A stretch of 22,995 nt of DNA from BS750m-G4 sp964472195 (GTDB taxonomy: Bacteria > Bacteroidota > Ignavibacteria > Tepidaquicellales > Tepidaquicellaceae). The stretch is taken from assembly GCA_964472195.1 (NCBI GenBank), contig CAYYJH010000048.1, forward strand, positions 1 through 22,995, given 5' to 3'. Every line of letters begins with the position of its first letter. Within the stretch, counting starts at the first letter, position 1. Both the position numbers and the translations under genes were made by a program. This document shows, piece by piece, positions 1 to 9,173 of the stretch. Below the pieces are notes generated by a model, which ran no database searches, had not been told where the DNA came from, and saw only the letters and a program-made list of their open reading frames with translations.

Positions 1-2088
1 AGGAAAGACGGGACCATTATTACGGTATTAAATAACTCCAAACCTGTCACGACAATGGATGGGAATGTGGTTGGGATGCAGAGTACATTAATCGATATCA
101 CCGAGCGCAAGCAGGCGGAAGAAGAAATAAGATTGAGAAATGATATACTAAATATTTTTCTCAATCATGCTGATGATGACCTTTATTTTGAAATCCTTCA
201 TGTAATTCTTAAAGTTTTAAAAAGTGAATACGGAGTTTTTGGTTATATTGATGAAAATGAAGCTTTAATTGTACCATCAATGACACGTCATATATGGGAT
301 AAATGCCGGGTAGAAGCTAAGAAATATGTTTTTCCACGTGAAGAATGGAGCGATTCAAGCTGGCCCACAGCCATAAAAGAAAAAAGAACCATCTTCTTAA
401 ACGAGCCGTCCACAAAAATACCCGAAGGGCATGTCAAAATATACCGCCATATATCGATGCCAATAATATTTCGTGACAAAGTCATAGGGTTGTTCCAGGT
501 AGCGAATAAAGAAACTGATTATACAGAAGAAGACATAAATAAATTACAAAAAATTGCAGATAAAGTAGCCCCAATACTATATTCAAGATTGAAAAATGAA
601 TTAGAAGAAAAAAAACGTAAAAGAGCGGAAGAGGAAAGGGAAAAGCTTTCAACAGTAATGAAACACAGCAGTGAACTCGTCAACCTTGCTACTCTGGATG
701 GCAGAATGACTTTTCTCAATGATGCGGGCTGCAAGATGCTTGGCATTAAACCACAAAATGTTACAAATACAAATATAATGGAGGTTATACCCGAACATCT
801 GAAAGAACTGGTAGAAAATGAATTATTGCCTGCGTTAATGAACTCGGAAAATTGGGAAGGTGATCTGCAATATCTCAATCTAAGAACAGGTGGTTTAACA
901 GATGTACATGCTATGACTTTCACGATCCAAAATCCAACTACAAAAAAACCACTTTATCTAGCCAATGTTTCGAGAGACATCACCAAAAATAAACGGGCAG
1001 AAGAAGAACTCAAACTAAGTGAAGAAAAATACAGAGGTCTATATAAATCTATCAGGGACGCAATTCTCATTGCCGATACAAATAGAAATATAATTGATTG
1101 TAATCCTGCATTTACTACATTATTTGGTTATAAATTAGATGATATCAAAGGGAAAAAGACATTGTCTGTTTATGAGAATGAAGAACAGTTCAATGAACTT
1201 GGAAATGTTTTAAAAGAGCATTATAATGATGAGACTTCTTTTCTATATACTGTTAACTATAAGAAAAAGAATGGTGATATCTTCCCGGGTGAGACAAGTG
1301 TTTTCTATTTAAAGGATAATATGGGAGAGATCGTAGGTTTCATTGGTTTGATAAGAGACATTACAGAACGAAGACAGGCAGAGAAAAAGATTGAACTTTA
1401 TACGAAAGAACTGGAGCGTTCAAACAAGGAGCTTGAGCAGTTTGCATACATAGCTTCTCATGATCTGCAGGAACCTTTAAGAATGGTCTCGAGCTTTACG
1501 CAATTACTCGAAGAAAGGTATAAAAATAGACTCGATAAAAATGCGGATGAGTTTATTGCATATACTGTCGATGGTGCAAAGAGAATGCAAAAAATGATAG
1601 ATGACATGTTAGCTTATTCAAGGATTACAACGGCAGGAAAAGAATTTAAACCGGTAGACTTCAATACTGCCTTAAGTCAAGCAATTGATAATTTGCATTT
1701 GCGAATAGAAGAAAATAATGTTAACATTGTACATGATACCTTACCAAAAATTATGGCAGATGAATCTCAAATTGTCAGGTTATTCCAGAATTTTCTTGAT
1801 AATGCAATAAAATTCCGGAGCGAAGAGTCACCGGTCATTGAAATATCTTCTAAGAAAAAATCTGGAGAGTGGATATTTTCTATAAAAGATAATGGCATCG
1901 GAATAGATGAAAAATACAGGGAAAGAATATTCCAGATATTCCAAAGATTACATAAACAAAAAGAATATTCAGGAACCGGGATTGGATTATCCATATGCAA
2001 AAAGATAGTCGAAAGGCATAGGGGAAGAATCTGGTTTGAATCAGAGCCGGGGAAAGGTTCAACTTTTTATTTTTCAATTAAAAGATAG
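1..2088 (+). CDS. PAS/GAF sensor histidine kinase, 5' truncated by window edge
   Basis: The frame is open from the first base, so the gene begins outside the window; the ATG at 55 lies inside the end of a PAS domain (DITERKQAEEE) and is not the start. Of the 695 residues visible, in order: PAS/PAC tail (1-42), GAF domain (about 50-200), PAS (about 215-330), PAS (about 340-460), each ending in a D-I-T-(E/K) linker, then a HisKA domain with H-box ASHDLQEPLRM (phospho-acceptor His487 counted from base 1), and an HATPase_c domain with N-box NFLDNA (597-602), G1 box DNGIGI and G2 box GTGIGLS. No membrane segment is visible in this part, so sensing looks cytoplasmic unless the missing N-terminus is membrane-bound. 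The stop codon is fused to the ribosome-binding site of the next gene, suggesting an operon with the receivers that follow. The signal sensed is unknown. Confidence 0.93.
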   Translation, partial: RKDGTIITVLNNSKPVTTMDGNVVGMQSTLIDITERKQAEEEIRLRNDILNIFLNHADDDLYFEILHVILKVLKSEYGVFGYIDENEALIVPSMTRHIWDKCRVEAKKYVFPREEWSDSSWPTAIKEKRTIFLNEPSTKIPEGHVKIYRHISMPIIFRDKVIGLFQVANKETDYTEEDINKLQKIADKVAPILYSRLKNELEEKKRKRAEEEREKLSTVMKHSSELVNLATLDGRMTFLNDAGCKMLGIKPQNVTNTNIMEVIPEHLKELVENELLPALMNSENWEGDLQYLNLRTGGLTDVHAMTFTIQNPTTKKPLYLANVSRDITKNKRAEEELKLSEEKYRGLYKSIRDAILIADTNRNIIDCNPAFTTLFGYKLDDIKGKKTLSVYENEEQFNELGNVLKEHYNDETSFLYTVNYKKKNGDIFPGETSVFYLKDNMGEIVGFIGLIRDITERRQAEKKIELYTKELERSNKELEQFAYIASHDLQEPLRMVSSFTQLLEERYKNRLDKNADEFIAYTVDGAKRMQKMIDDMLAYSRITTAGKEFKPVDFNTALSQAIDNLHLRIEENNVNIVHDTLPKIMADESQIVRLFQNFLDNAIKFRSEESPVIEISSKKKSGEWIFSIKDNGIGIDEKYRERIFQIFQRLHKQKEYSGTGIGLSICKKIVERHRGRIWFESEPGKGSTFYFSIKR

Positions 2089-2092
2089 GAGA
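2087..2092 (+). promoter_or_regulatory. Shine-Dalgarno AGGAGA overlapping a stop codon
   Basis: AGGAGA shares its first two bases with the TAG stop of the upstream kinase and lies 8 bases before the ATG at 2101. It supports that start and suggests translational coupling. Confidence 0.7.
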
Positions 2093-2100
2093 AATTAATA

Positions 2101-2556
2101 ATGAATAAAAATAACAATATAAGAGAAAAGCCCATTGAGATTTTAGTAGTCGATGACAATGAGGGAGATGTAAGACTTGCTGTTGAGGCATTTAAACGAA
2201 ATAAAATAAGAAACAGGTTGCATTCTGTCGAAGATGGTGTCGAAGCAATGAAATTCTTACGCAAGGAAGGTAAATATTCAAATGCACTTCGCCCGGATTT
2301 AATATTACTTGATTTGAATCTCCCTAAAAAAGATGGCAGGGAAGTCCTTGAAGAGATTAAGAATGATGATAACTTGAAAAGCATTCCTGTTGTAATTTTG
2401 ACAATATCAAAATCAGAAGAAGATATACTCAAGACCTATAATTTACATGCTAATTGTTTTATTACTAAACCAATTGACTTAAAGCAATTTATAAAGGTTG
2501 TAAATTCGATAGAAAATTTTTGGCTTACAATTGTGAAGCTTCCTTCAAATAAATAG
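2101..2556 (+). CDS. Single-domain response regulator (CheY/Rcp1-like)
   Basis: This 151-residue protein is a receiver domain with no output domain. It shows the acidic pocket D18-D19, phospho-acceptor Asp71 in LLDLNLP, switch Thr101 and conserved Lys123 followed by Pro. The long loop before the phospho-acceptor strand (KEGKYSNALRPDLILLD) resembles Rcp1-type receivers that partner PAS/GAF or phytochrome-like kinases. It starts 12 bases after the kinase gene, behind a strong AGGAGA, so it is probably the partner or phosphate sink of that kinase. Which protein it contacts after phosphorylation cannot be read from the sequence. Confidence 0.93.
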   Translation: MNKNNNIREKPIEILVVDDNEGDVRLAVEAFKRNKIRNRLHSVEDGVEAMKFLRKEGKYSNALRPDLILLDLNLPKKDGREVLEEIKNDDNLKSIPVVILTISKSEEDILKTYNLHANCFITKPIDLKQFIKVVNSIENFWLTIVKLPSNK

Positions 2557-2560
2557 GAGA
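2555..2560 (+). promoter_or_regulatory. Shine-Dalgarno AGGAGA overlapping a stop codon
   Basis: Same arrangement as at 2087: TAGGAGA combines the stop of the receiver gene with the ribosome-binding site for the ATG at 2567, with 6 bases of spacing. Confidence 0.7.
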
Positions 2561-2566
2561 AGTATA

Positions 2567-3679
2567 ATGAAAGTGGATAAAATAAATGTGTTATTTATAG
2601 AAGACAATCCATTAGATGTTAGAATCATTAGAGAAATGCTGGTTAATGCAAGTGCCTCAAGATTCAGGCTTACCAGGTGCGAGAGTATTGAAGAGACCTT
2701 AATAGAATTTAAGAAACGAAATTTTGATGTCATACTGCTGGACTTGAATTTACCAGACAGCCAGGGTTATGATACGTTTCAGAAAATTTACGATAATGTA
2801 CCGAATATTCCAATAGTTGTATTGACCGGTATAAATGATAATTCAATTGGTGAAAAAGCAGTTAAAAACGGGGCGCAGGATTATTTAGTTAAGGGTGAGA
2901 TTAACAAGCACCTCTTAGCAAGAGTTTTATCCTATTCAATATCTCGTAAACAAATAGAAGAAGAACTAAAAGATTCGCAGAAGCAGCTTCGGGATTTGTC
3001 ATCACATTTACATTCTGTTCGTGAAGATGAAAGAGCACGTATAGCCCTGGAAATTCATGATAACCTCGGTCAATTATTAACAGCCTTGAAGATGGACCTT
3101 TACTGGCTTAATAAAAAAATACCGGGAGATAATAAACATTTACACGAAAAGGTCAGCAGTATGGTAGAATTAACGAATGAAACAATTAACTCAGTCAAAA
3201 GTATAGCAAAAGAGTTACGACCACCTTTATTAGAGTTAGGAATTTCTTCTGCGATAGAAAATCATGTAAAAGAATATCAAAATCATACAGGATTAGAATG
3301 CAGTGTGGTAATAGACCCGGAGAATATTTCTTTAAATAAAGAACTCTCATTAGTGATATTTAGAATTTTTCAAGAACTGTTGACTAACGTTGCCCGTCAT
3401 GCAAAAGCTACTACAGTTAAAGTAGGTCTTGTTACTTCAAAGGGTTTACTGGAATTAAAGGTACTGGATAATGGAGTAGGAATAACAGAGGAAGAATTGA
3501 ACGGTAGTCAATCGTTAGGTCTTGTAGGCATTCAGGAGCGAGTACGGCAGTGGAATGGGTATATAAATATAAAAGGAATACCTAAAAAGGGTACGAGTGT
3601 TACTGTAAACATTCCAATAATTAATGAAAATATTGAAGCACAATCTCAAACGAAATATATGGATATCTACAAATTATAA
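2567..3679 (+). CDS. Receiver domain fused to a NarX/DegS-type histidine kinase (HisKA_3)
   Basis: The protein has 370 residues. Residues about 5-125 form a receiver with acidic pocket E12-D13, phospho-acceptor Asp59 (LLDLNLPDS), Thr87 and Lys109. A short coiled linker (about 130-150) leads to a HisKA_3 dimerisation domain with motif ERARIALEIHDNLGQ, in which His164 is the likely phospho-acceptor, and then an HATPase_c domain (N-box LLTNVARHAKA, G1 DNGVGI, glycine-rich SLGLVGIQER). HisKA_3 kinases usually phosphorylate LuxR/NarL-type regulators, but none is encoded nearby. With a receiver in place of a sensor domain, kinase activity is probably set by phosphorylation of Asp59, which would make this an intermediate in a relay. 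There is no transmembrane segment. The receiver is closely similar to the N-terminal receiver of the hybrid kinase downstream. Confidence 0.92.
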   Translation: MKVDKINVLFIEDNPLDVRIIREMLVNASASRFRLTRCESIEETLIEFKKRNFDVILLDLNLPDSQGYDTFQKIYDNVPNIPIVVLTGINDNSIGEKAVKNGAQDYLVKGEINKHLLARVLSYSISRKQIEEELKDSQKQLRDLSSHLHSVREDERARIALEIHDNLGQLLTALKMDLYWLNKKIPGDNKHLHEKVSSMVELTNETINSVKSIAKELRPPLLELGISSAIENHVKEYQNHTGLECSVVIDPENISLNKELSLVIFRIFQELLTNVARHAKATTVKVGLVTSKGLLELKVLDNGVGITEEELNGSQSLGLVGIQERVRQWNGYINIKGIPKKGTSVTVNIPIINENIEAQSQTKYMDIYKL

Positions 3680-3780
3680 TAGGATGAACTTCATTAATGA
3701 TTTTTTTATGCGATAAAAAAATTACTATTTATGATGAAAAATATTCTGCGTTTACATATATTTAGAAATAGAAGAAGATA

Positions 3781-5757
3781 ATGGACAAGGTTGTTAACAT
3801 ATTATTAGTCGAAGATAATCCCGGAGATGTTAGGTTGATCGAGGAGATGCTTCGTGATAATACTAAAGAGAAATATAGTATTAAAAACATTGATACACTT
3901 GAAGGAGCGTTTAAAAGTTTAAGTGTTAAGAATTATGATATAGTGATCCTTGATTTAAATTTACCAGACAGTGTTGGATTTGAAACATTTGGAAAATTAC
4001 ATGAACGAACTCCTGAAATTCCTATTGTAGTACTGACAAATATCAGTGATGAAACACTCGGAGAACAAACCATTAAAGAAGGGGCACAGGATTATTTCAT
4101 AAAGAATCGATTAGATAGTCACCTCTTTACTAAATCATTGAACTTTGCAATTACCAGAAAAAACTTAATAGATAAATTAGAGCAAAGCGAGAAGAGATTT
4201 AGAGGATTTTTTGAGAATTCAACATTGGGTATATATCGTGCGACACTGGAAGGCAAGATACTTATGGCAAATCCCGCAATGTTAGCCATAACAGGTTACT
4301 CTACGTTAGATGAACTATCAAACATAAACATAAATGAAAGTGGTTACATAGACAAGAAAGAGAGGGACGAATTCACCAGGATATTGAAGGACGAGCAGAC
4401 GATACATGGTTTCGAGGAGAGGTGGAAGAAACCTGACGGTACTGTAATTTATCTTAGAGAAAGTGCGAGAACGATAGAAGATGAAAAAGGAAAAATTGTT
4501 TTTTTTGAGGGGACTTTAGAAGATATTACCGAATCGAAGATAGCAGAAATTGAATTGAAGACTGCTAAAGAAAAAGCAGAAGAGTCAAACCGACTAAAAA
4601 CTGCCTTCCTTGCAAATATGAGCCATGAAATAAGAACACCATTGAATGGAATTCTCGGTTTTGCGGAACTACTGGAAGGTGAACTAAGCGAACATGAAAA
4701 CGAAGAATTGTCTTCGTTTGCAGATACTATTCATAAAAGCGGGAAAAGATTATTAAACGTTTTGGATAATATCTTGGATATAAGTAAGATTGAAGCAAAT
4801 AAAATGGAACTAACGATCAAAGAATGTAATTTGAATGATGTAATAAATAATGTAGTAAAGATGTTTGACCCGTTAGCAAAATCTAAAAGTTTAGAATTGA
4901 ACTTAGACTCTGAGGATGGAATGATGGTATTAGCAGATGCTGACCGTATAACCACAGTAGTTAATAACATACTTGATAATGCTATTAAGTTTACAGAAAA
5001 AGGTTCAATAATTTTACACACCGGGATTGATGATATAAAAAGCATGGCTTATTTCAAAATAACTGATACCGGGATTGGAATAGACGACGCATTTAAACTG
5101 CATTTATTTGATATGTTCAGGCAGGAAGATGAAAAATTCTCAAGAAGGTTTGAAGGAGCAGGTCTTGGTTTAAGTATTTCTAAAAGACTGGTTGAATTGA
5201 TGAATGGTGATATAGAAATAGATTCAACAAAAGGACAGGGTACTACGGTGACAGTATTTTTACCTATTTCGAAGAAAACGAGAATGAAGGAAAAAATAAT
5301 TTCGAAAGTGGATAGTAAAATGAAAAGCTTTGAGGATGCAGAATTTTTAAAAGAGCTAAAACCGGATATTCTGCTTGTTGAGGATGACGAGTACAGTGCA
5401 AAATTAATAAAGCTAATGCTCATAAGAGTCGCAAATATGTCAATAGCATATACAGGTGAGGAAGCACTCGATTTAATAAAAAAGAGTTATATAAAAGGTC
5501 AACTATTTGATGTAGTATTGATGGATATGCGTCTGCCTAAACCCTGGGATGGAATATTACTAAGAGCAGAAATAAGGAAAAGATGGAGGGAATATACGAA
5601 AGTTCCATTTATTGCACAAACAGCTTTTGCAATGAAAGATGACAAGAAAAAAATATTAGCAGCAGGATTTGATGAATATATTTCAAAACCCGTATCATCC
5701 GATGATCTTTTTGCTATTATTGCAGAACAACTGCGGAAAAGACTTAAGCATATTTAG
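3781..5757 (+). CDS. Hybrid histidine kinase: REC-PAS-HisKA-HATPase-REC
   Basis: The protein has 658 residues and no membrane segment. Order: receiver 1 (about 5-125; E11-D12, Asp58 in ILDLNLPDS, Thr86, Lys108), PAS (about 140-255), HisKA with H-box MSHEIRTPLNGI (His282), HATPase_c (N-box NNILDNAIKF, G1 DTGIGI, G2 GAGLGLS), and receiver 2 (about 525-650) with VEDDE, phospho-acceptor Asp582 in LMDMRLP and a conserved Lys-Pro near the end. Receiver 1 is a paralogue of the receiver in the gene before it. The two receivers around one kinase core suggest an input Asp and an output Asp. It lies about 100 bases after its neighbour with only a weak purine-rich stretch before the ATG, so it may have its own promoter. 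No output domain follows. Confidence 0.93.
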   Translation: MDKVVNILLVEDNPGDVRLIEEMLRDNTKEKYSIKNIDTLEGAFKSLSVKNYDIVILDLNLPDSVGFETFGKLHERTPEIPIVVLTNISDETLGEQTIKEGAQDYFIKNRLDSHLFTKSLNFAITRKNLIDKLEQSEKRFRGFFENSTLGIYRATLEGKILMANPAMLAITGYSTLDELSNININESGYIDKKERDEFTRILKDEQTIHGFEERWKKPDGTVIYLRESARTIEDEKGKIVFFEGTLEDITESKIAEIELKTAKEKAEESNRLKTAFLANMSHEIRTPLNGILGFAELLEGELSEHENEELSSFADTIHKSGKRLLNVLDNILDISKIEANKMELTIKECNLNDVINNVVKMFDPLAKSKSLELNLDSEDGMMVLADADRITTVVNNILDNAIKFTEKGSIILHTGIDDIKSMAYFKITDTGIGIDDAFKLHLFDMFRQEDEKFSRRFEGAGLGLSISKRLVELMNGDIEIDSTKGQGTTVTVFLPISKKTRMKEKIISKVDSKMKSFEDAEFLKELKPDILLVEDDEYSAKLIKLMLIRVANMSIAYTGEEALDLIKKSYIKGQLFDVVLMDMRLPKPWDGILLRAEIRKRWREYTKVPFIAQTAFAMKDDKKKILAAGFDEYISKPVSSDDLFAIIAEQLRKRLKHI

Positions 5758-6091
5758 TATAATCACATTTAGAAAAACCCTCATCCAGATATTAATCTGT
5801 TAAACTTCATATTATTTAGATCTAATCCAAAATCATTCTTTAATTTATCTAAAAAATTGTATAACAATTCTAATCAGAATAACGTAACAATACAAACAGG
5901 TTCATAGAGTTAAATATTTCGTTTTAAAGATTTGAAGAGTAAACATGTGTTCTAATAGTTTATATATTGAAACTTAGCCTTAATTAAAGTAATTTAATCT
6001 TTTTAATTCTTGCCTCTACCTGGCAGCCTGCCTGATGCCAGGCAGGTAGACAGGTGCATCAGGCAGATTCATACAATTTAGAACAATATAA
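5758..6091. other. Non-coding spacer with AT-rich sequence and one GC-rich palindrome
   Basis: These 334 bases hold no plausible gene on either strand. The first 250 bases are AT-rich without a clear terminator. The last 80 bases contain the GC-rich palindromic repeat listed separately. No convincing promoter with both elements was found. Confidence 0.7.
6016..6066. repeat. GC-rich nested palindromic repeat (REP-like)
   Basis: Several inverted repeats overlap: CCTGCCTG (6027-6034) pairs perfectly with CAGGCAGG (6039-6046) around a 4-base loop; CTACCTG (6016-6022) pairs with CAGGTAG (6043-6049); and CTGCCTGATGC (6028-6038) pairs perfectly with GCATCAGGCAG (6056-6066). The alternative stems cannot all form together. 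It stands out sharply from the AT-rich surroundings and ends 25 bases before the DUF2723 start codon. No T-tract follows, so it is not a standard intrinsic terminator. Confidence 0.8.
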
Positions 6092-8743
6092 ATGGATTTC
6101 AAATTAGTTAACCGCATTACTGGCTTAGTTGTTTTTCTTTTTGCGAGTATTGTATATGTGATTACTGTGCAACCAACGCTGTCTTTTTGGGATTGTGGTG
6201 AATTTATCGCAAGTGCGTATACATTATCCGTACCTCATCCTCCGGGAGCACCATTTTTTATGCTAGTTGGAAGATTTTTTACATTACTTCCGATCGCATC
6301 AGACATCGGTCTCAGAATGAATTATTTATCGGTGTTTTCCAGTTCACTGAGTATTATGTTATTATATCTTATTTCGATTAAAGTGATAAAGAATTGGAGA
6401 GGATATCCAAAAACTACTTTCGATATACTTCTTATATGTGGTGCTTCAGCAATCGGAGCATTAGCTTACGCATTCAGCGACACGTTCTGGTTTAACGCAC
6501 TCGAAACTGAAGTATATGGATTCGGTACGTTTTTGATTGCTTTAAATGTTTATCTTCTAATGGTTTGGTGGGAGAAAGCTGATGAACCAGGTAGTGATAA
6601 ATATTTACTGATGGTCGCATATATTGTCGGCTTATCAATTGGAATTCATTTACTTGTTGTTCAATGTATTATTATTGCTGGTTTATTATTTTATTTTAGA
6701 AGGTATGAGTATACGCAAAAAACATTTATTATTGCTATCGTTGTTTCGAGCATTGCATTTTTTATAGTGTATCCAGGGGTTGTTAAAAAACTTCCTTTAC
6801 TAATTTCCGGAAGTCCTATATTAGTAGTGTTCATATTGTTAATAATTATTTTTGGTATATATTATTCCGTTAAGAATAAATCTGCAACATTAAATTTATT
6901 CTTTCTGTCACTATTTTTAATTCTATTGGGATACTCGACATACATTTCGGTTTTTCAAAGAGCAAATGTTGATAATCTTCCGATGAATGAAAACAAACCT
7001 GATAATATCAAGACTTTAATTTCATATTTAAACCGCGAGCAGTATGGACAACAGCCTTTGATATGGCCCAGAAGGTATTCGATGGAACCCCAGCATGAAC
7101 GAACAAGGCAGTTGTATTCAAGTGATATGGAATTCTTATGGAAATATCAGATAAATGAAATGTTTAACAGATATCTCTTCTGGCAGTTTATTGGCAGGGA
7201 AGGTTATAATCAAGGAGATGGTGTTGATTTCAGTAAATTCTGGGCTATACCATTTATTCTCGGTATGTTCGGGGTGTTTTATCATTTTAGAAAAGACTGG
7301 AAACTTGCGTTCGTGTTTCTTGCAATGTTTCTGTTAATGGGTATAGTTACCGCACTTTATCAAAATCAACAGGACCCGCAGCCAAGAGAAAGAGATTATT
7401 TTTATGTCGGAGCGTACATGGTATTCTCGATGTGGATAGGACTTGGTGCGGTCGGTATTATCGAGCAGCTTAAAGAAAAGATGAAGAAGTCATCTTTAAT
7501 TCCCGCAACGAGTGTTGTCTTAGCAGTTTGTTTCTTAATTGTCCCTATGAATATGCTCCGTGTAAATTACCCCCATTTAAGCAGGAAAGATAATTATTTC
7601 CCGTTTAATTATGCGTACAATATTTTACAAAGTGTAGAAAAGGATGCGATTGTTATTACTAATGGGGACAATGACACATTCCCTGTTTGGGCTTTGCAGG
7701 CTGTTTACGGTATTAGAACAGATGTAAGGATCGTTAATCTTTCACTTGGACAAACTGATTGGTATAATTTGCAATTGAAAAACGAAACACCTTATGGCTC
7801 TAAGACAGTTCCAATGACATATTCCGATGACCAGCTAAGAAGGTTAACACCTGTTCAATGGGATGAGAATAAACTTGTAGCAATAAATGTACCGGTCTCA
7901 GCTTACCCGGATTCTATGAGAAATAATCCAGACCTACCGGATAAAATAATTTTTAATATACCCGCAACAATAAGACAACAGCAAGGTAATCAGGTATTGA
8001 CCGCAATAAAAACAAATGATCTTCTTGTTCTTGATATTATCAGGGCTAATAATTGGGAAAGACCGATTTATTTTTCAGTGACAGTTTCTGAAGATAACTA
8101 TATTGGTTTAGGAGATTATCTTTTGTGGGAAGGAATGGCGCAGAGATTAGTTCCTTATAAAACTTCTTCGCCATACGGTGTTACTGTGAATAGAGAGATC
8201 ATGAGAGAGTGTTTATTCAACGAACCTACTGAACCGAGTAAAACACCACAATACGGTTTTATCTTTAAAGGGCTTGATAATAATTCAATATTTTATAACC
8301 AGGATCAAAGGCGTATGATCGAGACATACAGAACGTTGTTTTTACGACTTGCTTATTCGTATTCTGAGGATTCAACGAAGTATGACCAGGTAAAACTAAC
8401 GTTAGACGAGATGGAGAAACGAATTCCAAGGGATGCAGTCCCCATGGATTACAGGATTAAGTATGATGTTGCGATGCTATATCTAAGATTAGGTGATGTA
8501 AATAAGTTTAATGAATATGCACGCGAAGTAGAAACTGTTGCATTAGAGGAATTACAAACTAATCCAGGCAGTATGCAATCGTATTATAATCCGTACAGGA
8601 TATTAATTGATATATATGAAGCACAAGGTCAATATCAGAAAGCAATAGATATTCTAAACCGTTTATCGTTGGTGAGTCCCAATGATCCATCTGTTCAGCA
8701 GAAGATGCAGATATTGAGACAAAAGATGCAGGGTAGACAGTAA
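6092..8743 (+). CDS. DUF2723 family multi-pass membrane protein, GT-C glycosyltransferase-like, with C-terminal TPR-like region
   Basis: The protein has 883 residues. The N-terminal two-thirds carry many hydrophobic segments, starting at residues about 8-28. The first loop after it has the family hallmark FWDCGEF followed by PHPPGAP; the acidic residues there match the position of the catalytic Asp in GT-C enzymes. A second motif, DPQPRERDYFY, precedes further segments, then a long soluble region with NGDNDTFPVWALQ. The last 130 residues look like TPR helices (LYLRLGDVNKFNEYA, IYEAQGQYQKAIDIL). DUF2723 proteins are common in Bacteroidota; the eukaryotic relative TMEM260 is reported to be a protein O-mannosyltransferase, so transfer of a sugar from a lipid carrier to a periplasmic acceptor is the likely role (inference). 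The ATG has no good Shine-Dalgarno. It lies upstream of other envelope glycan genes. Confidence 0.88.
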   Translation: MDFKLVNRITGLVVFLFASIVYVITVQPTLSFWDCGEFIASAYTLSVPHPPGAPFFMLVGRFFTLLPIASDIGLRMNYLSVFSSSLSIMLLYLISIKVIKNWRGYPKTTFDILLICGASAIGALAYAFSDTFWFNALETEVYGFGTFLIALNVYLLMVWWEKADEPGSDKYLLMVAYIVGLSIGIHLLVVQCIIIAGLLFYFRRYEYTQKTFIIAIVVSSIAFFIVYPGVVKKLPLLISGSPILVVFILLIIIFGIYYSVKNKSATLNLFFLSLFLILLGYSTYISVFQRANVDNLPMNENKPDNIKTLISYLNREQYGQQPLIWPRRYSMEPQHERTRQLYSSDMEFLWKYQINEMFNRYLFWQFIGREGYNQGDGVDFSKFWAIPFILGMFGVFYHFRKDWKLAFVFLAMFLLMGIVTALYQNQQDPQPRERDYFYVGAYMVFSMWIGLGAVGIIEQLKEKMKKSSLIPATSVVLAVCFLIVPMNMLRVNYPHLSRKDNYFPFNYAYNILQSVEKDAIVITNGDNDTFPVWALQAVYGIRTDVRIVNLSLGQTDWYNLQLKNETPYGSKTVPMTYSDDQLRRLTPVQWDENKLVAINVPVSAYPDSMRNNPDLPDKIIFNIPATIRQQQGNQVLTAIKTNDLLVLDIIRANNWERPIYFSVTVSEDNYIGLGDYLLWEGMAQRLVPYKTSSPYGVTVNREIMRECLFNEPTEPSKTPQYGFIFKGLDNNSIFYNQDQRRMIETYRTLFLRLAYSYSEDSTKYDQVKLTLDEMEKRIPRDAVPMDYRIKYDVAMLYLRLGDVNKFNEYAREVETVALEELQTNPGSMQSYYNPYRILIDIYEAQGQYQKAIDILNRLSLVSPNDPSVQQKMQILRQKMQGRQ

Positions 8744-9173
8744 GTATATTTGAACACTGTATTCAAATGGATTAGTATTTAATAATATTTTATATCTTTT
8801 TTTAAAATTATCCAAATTACAAAAGACAAATTTCAAATAAGTACCAATAATCAATTAAAAAATTTCAAAAGCTAAAAAGCTCTTTAATGTTCTGCGTAAC
8901 AACTTAATTATTCCAGTGTATATCTTTCAAAAGTAATTTTAAAAACGCGAGGTTTTATTGAAATTGAGATTTGTATATTATTTGTTATTTGGAAATTATT
9001 GTTTGAGATTTATTTAAATTTCATTTTGAATTCCAGTTTATAAAGTAAGTTTTTAATACCCGACCTTAAAATTATTTACTCAATTCATTTTTGTATATAT
9101 CACCTCGATAATTATTCTTATTATGAAGTAATTTATAAAAAAGGAGATAGGTTGTCGAATTCTATTCAGGCTA
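8744..9173. other. 430-base AT-rich spacer with inverted low-complexity arms; no gene
   Basis: There is no coding region. Just after the stop, a weak AT-only hairpin occurs (8748-8754 with 8762-8768). A CAAAT-rich stretch at 8810-8870 and a complementary TTTG/ATTTGG-rich stretch at 8954-9045 form loose inverted arms; the best pair is TCCAAATTACAAA (8811-8823) against TTTGTTATTTGGA (8981-8993), 12 of 13 bases complementary. A TTTG at 9090-9093 with TATTCTTA 19 bases later is a poor promoter match. AAGGAG lies at 9141-9146. Confidence 0.65.
9141..9146 (+). promoter_or_regulatory. Shine-Dalgarno AAGGAG, misplaced for the glycosyltransferase start
   Basis: AAGGAG lies 27 bases before the ATG at 9174, too far to serve it directly, but only 5 bases before a TTG at 9152. 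That TTG opens a 10-codon frame ending with TAA at 9182-9184, overlapping the glycosyltransferase start in another frame. It may be a coupling leader or chance. Confidence 0.4.

Noticed and set aside
519..923. Antisense open frames over the kinase genes (also 288-485, 2067-2432, 4731-5045, 5049-5423)
   Set aside because: They have no recognisable domains and lie opposite well-supported coding sequence; they are shadows of AT-rich reading frames.
8748..8768. ATTTGAA/TTCAAAT hairpin as an intrinsic terminator after the DUF2723 gene
   Set aside because: The stem is almost all A/T and the nearest T-run is about 30 bases further on, so strong termination is unlikely.
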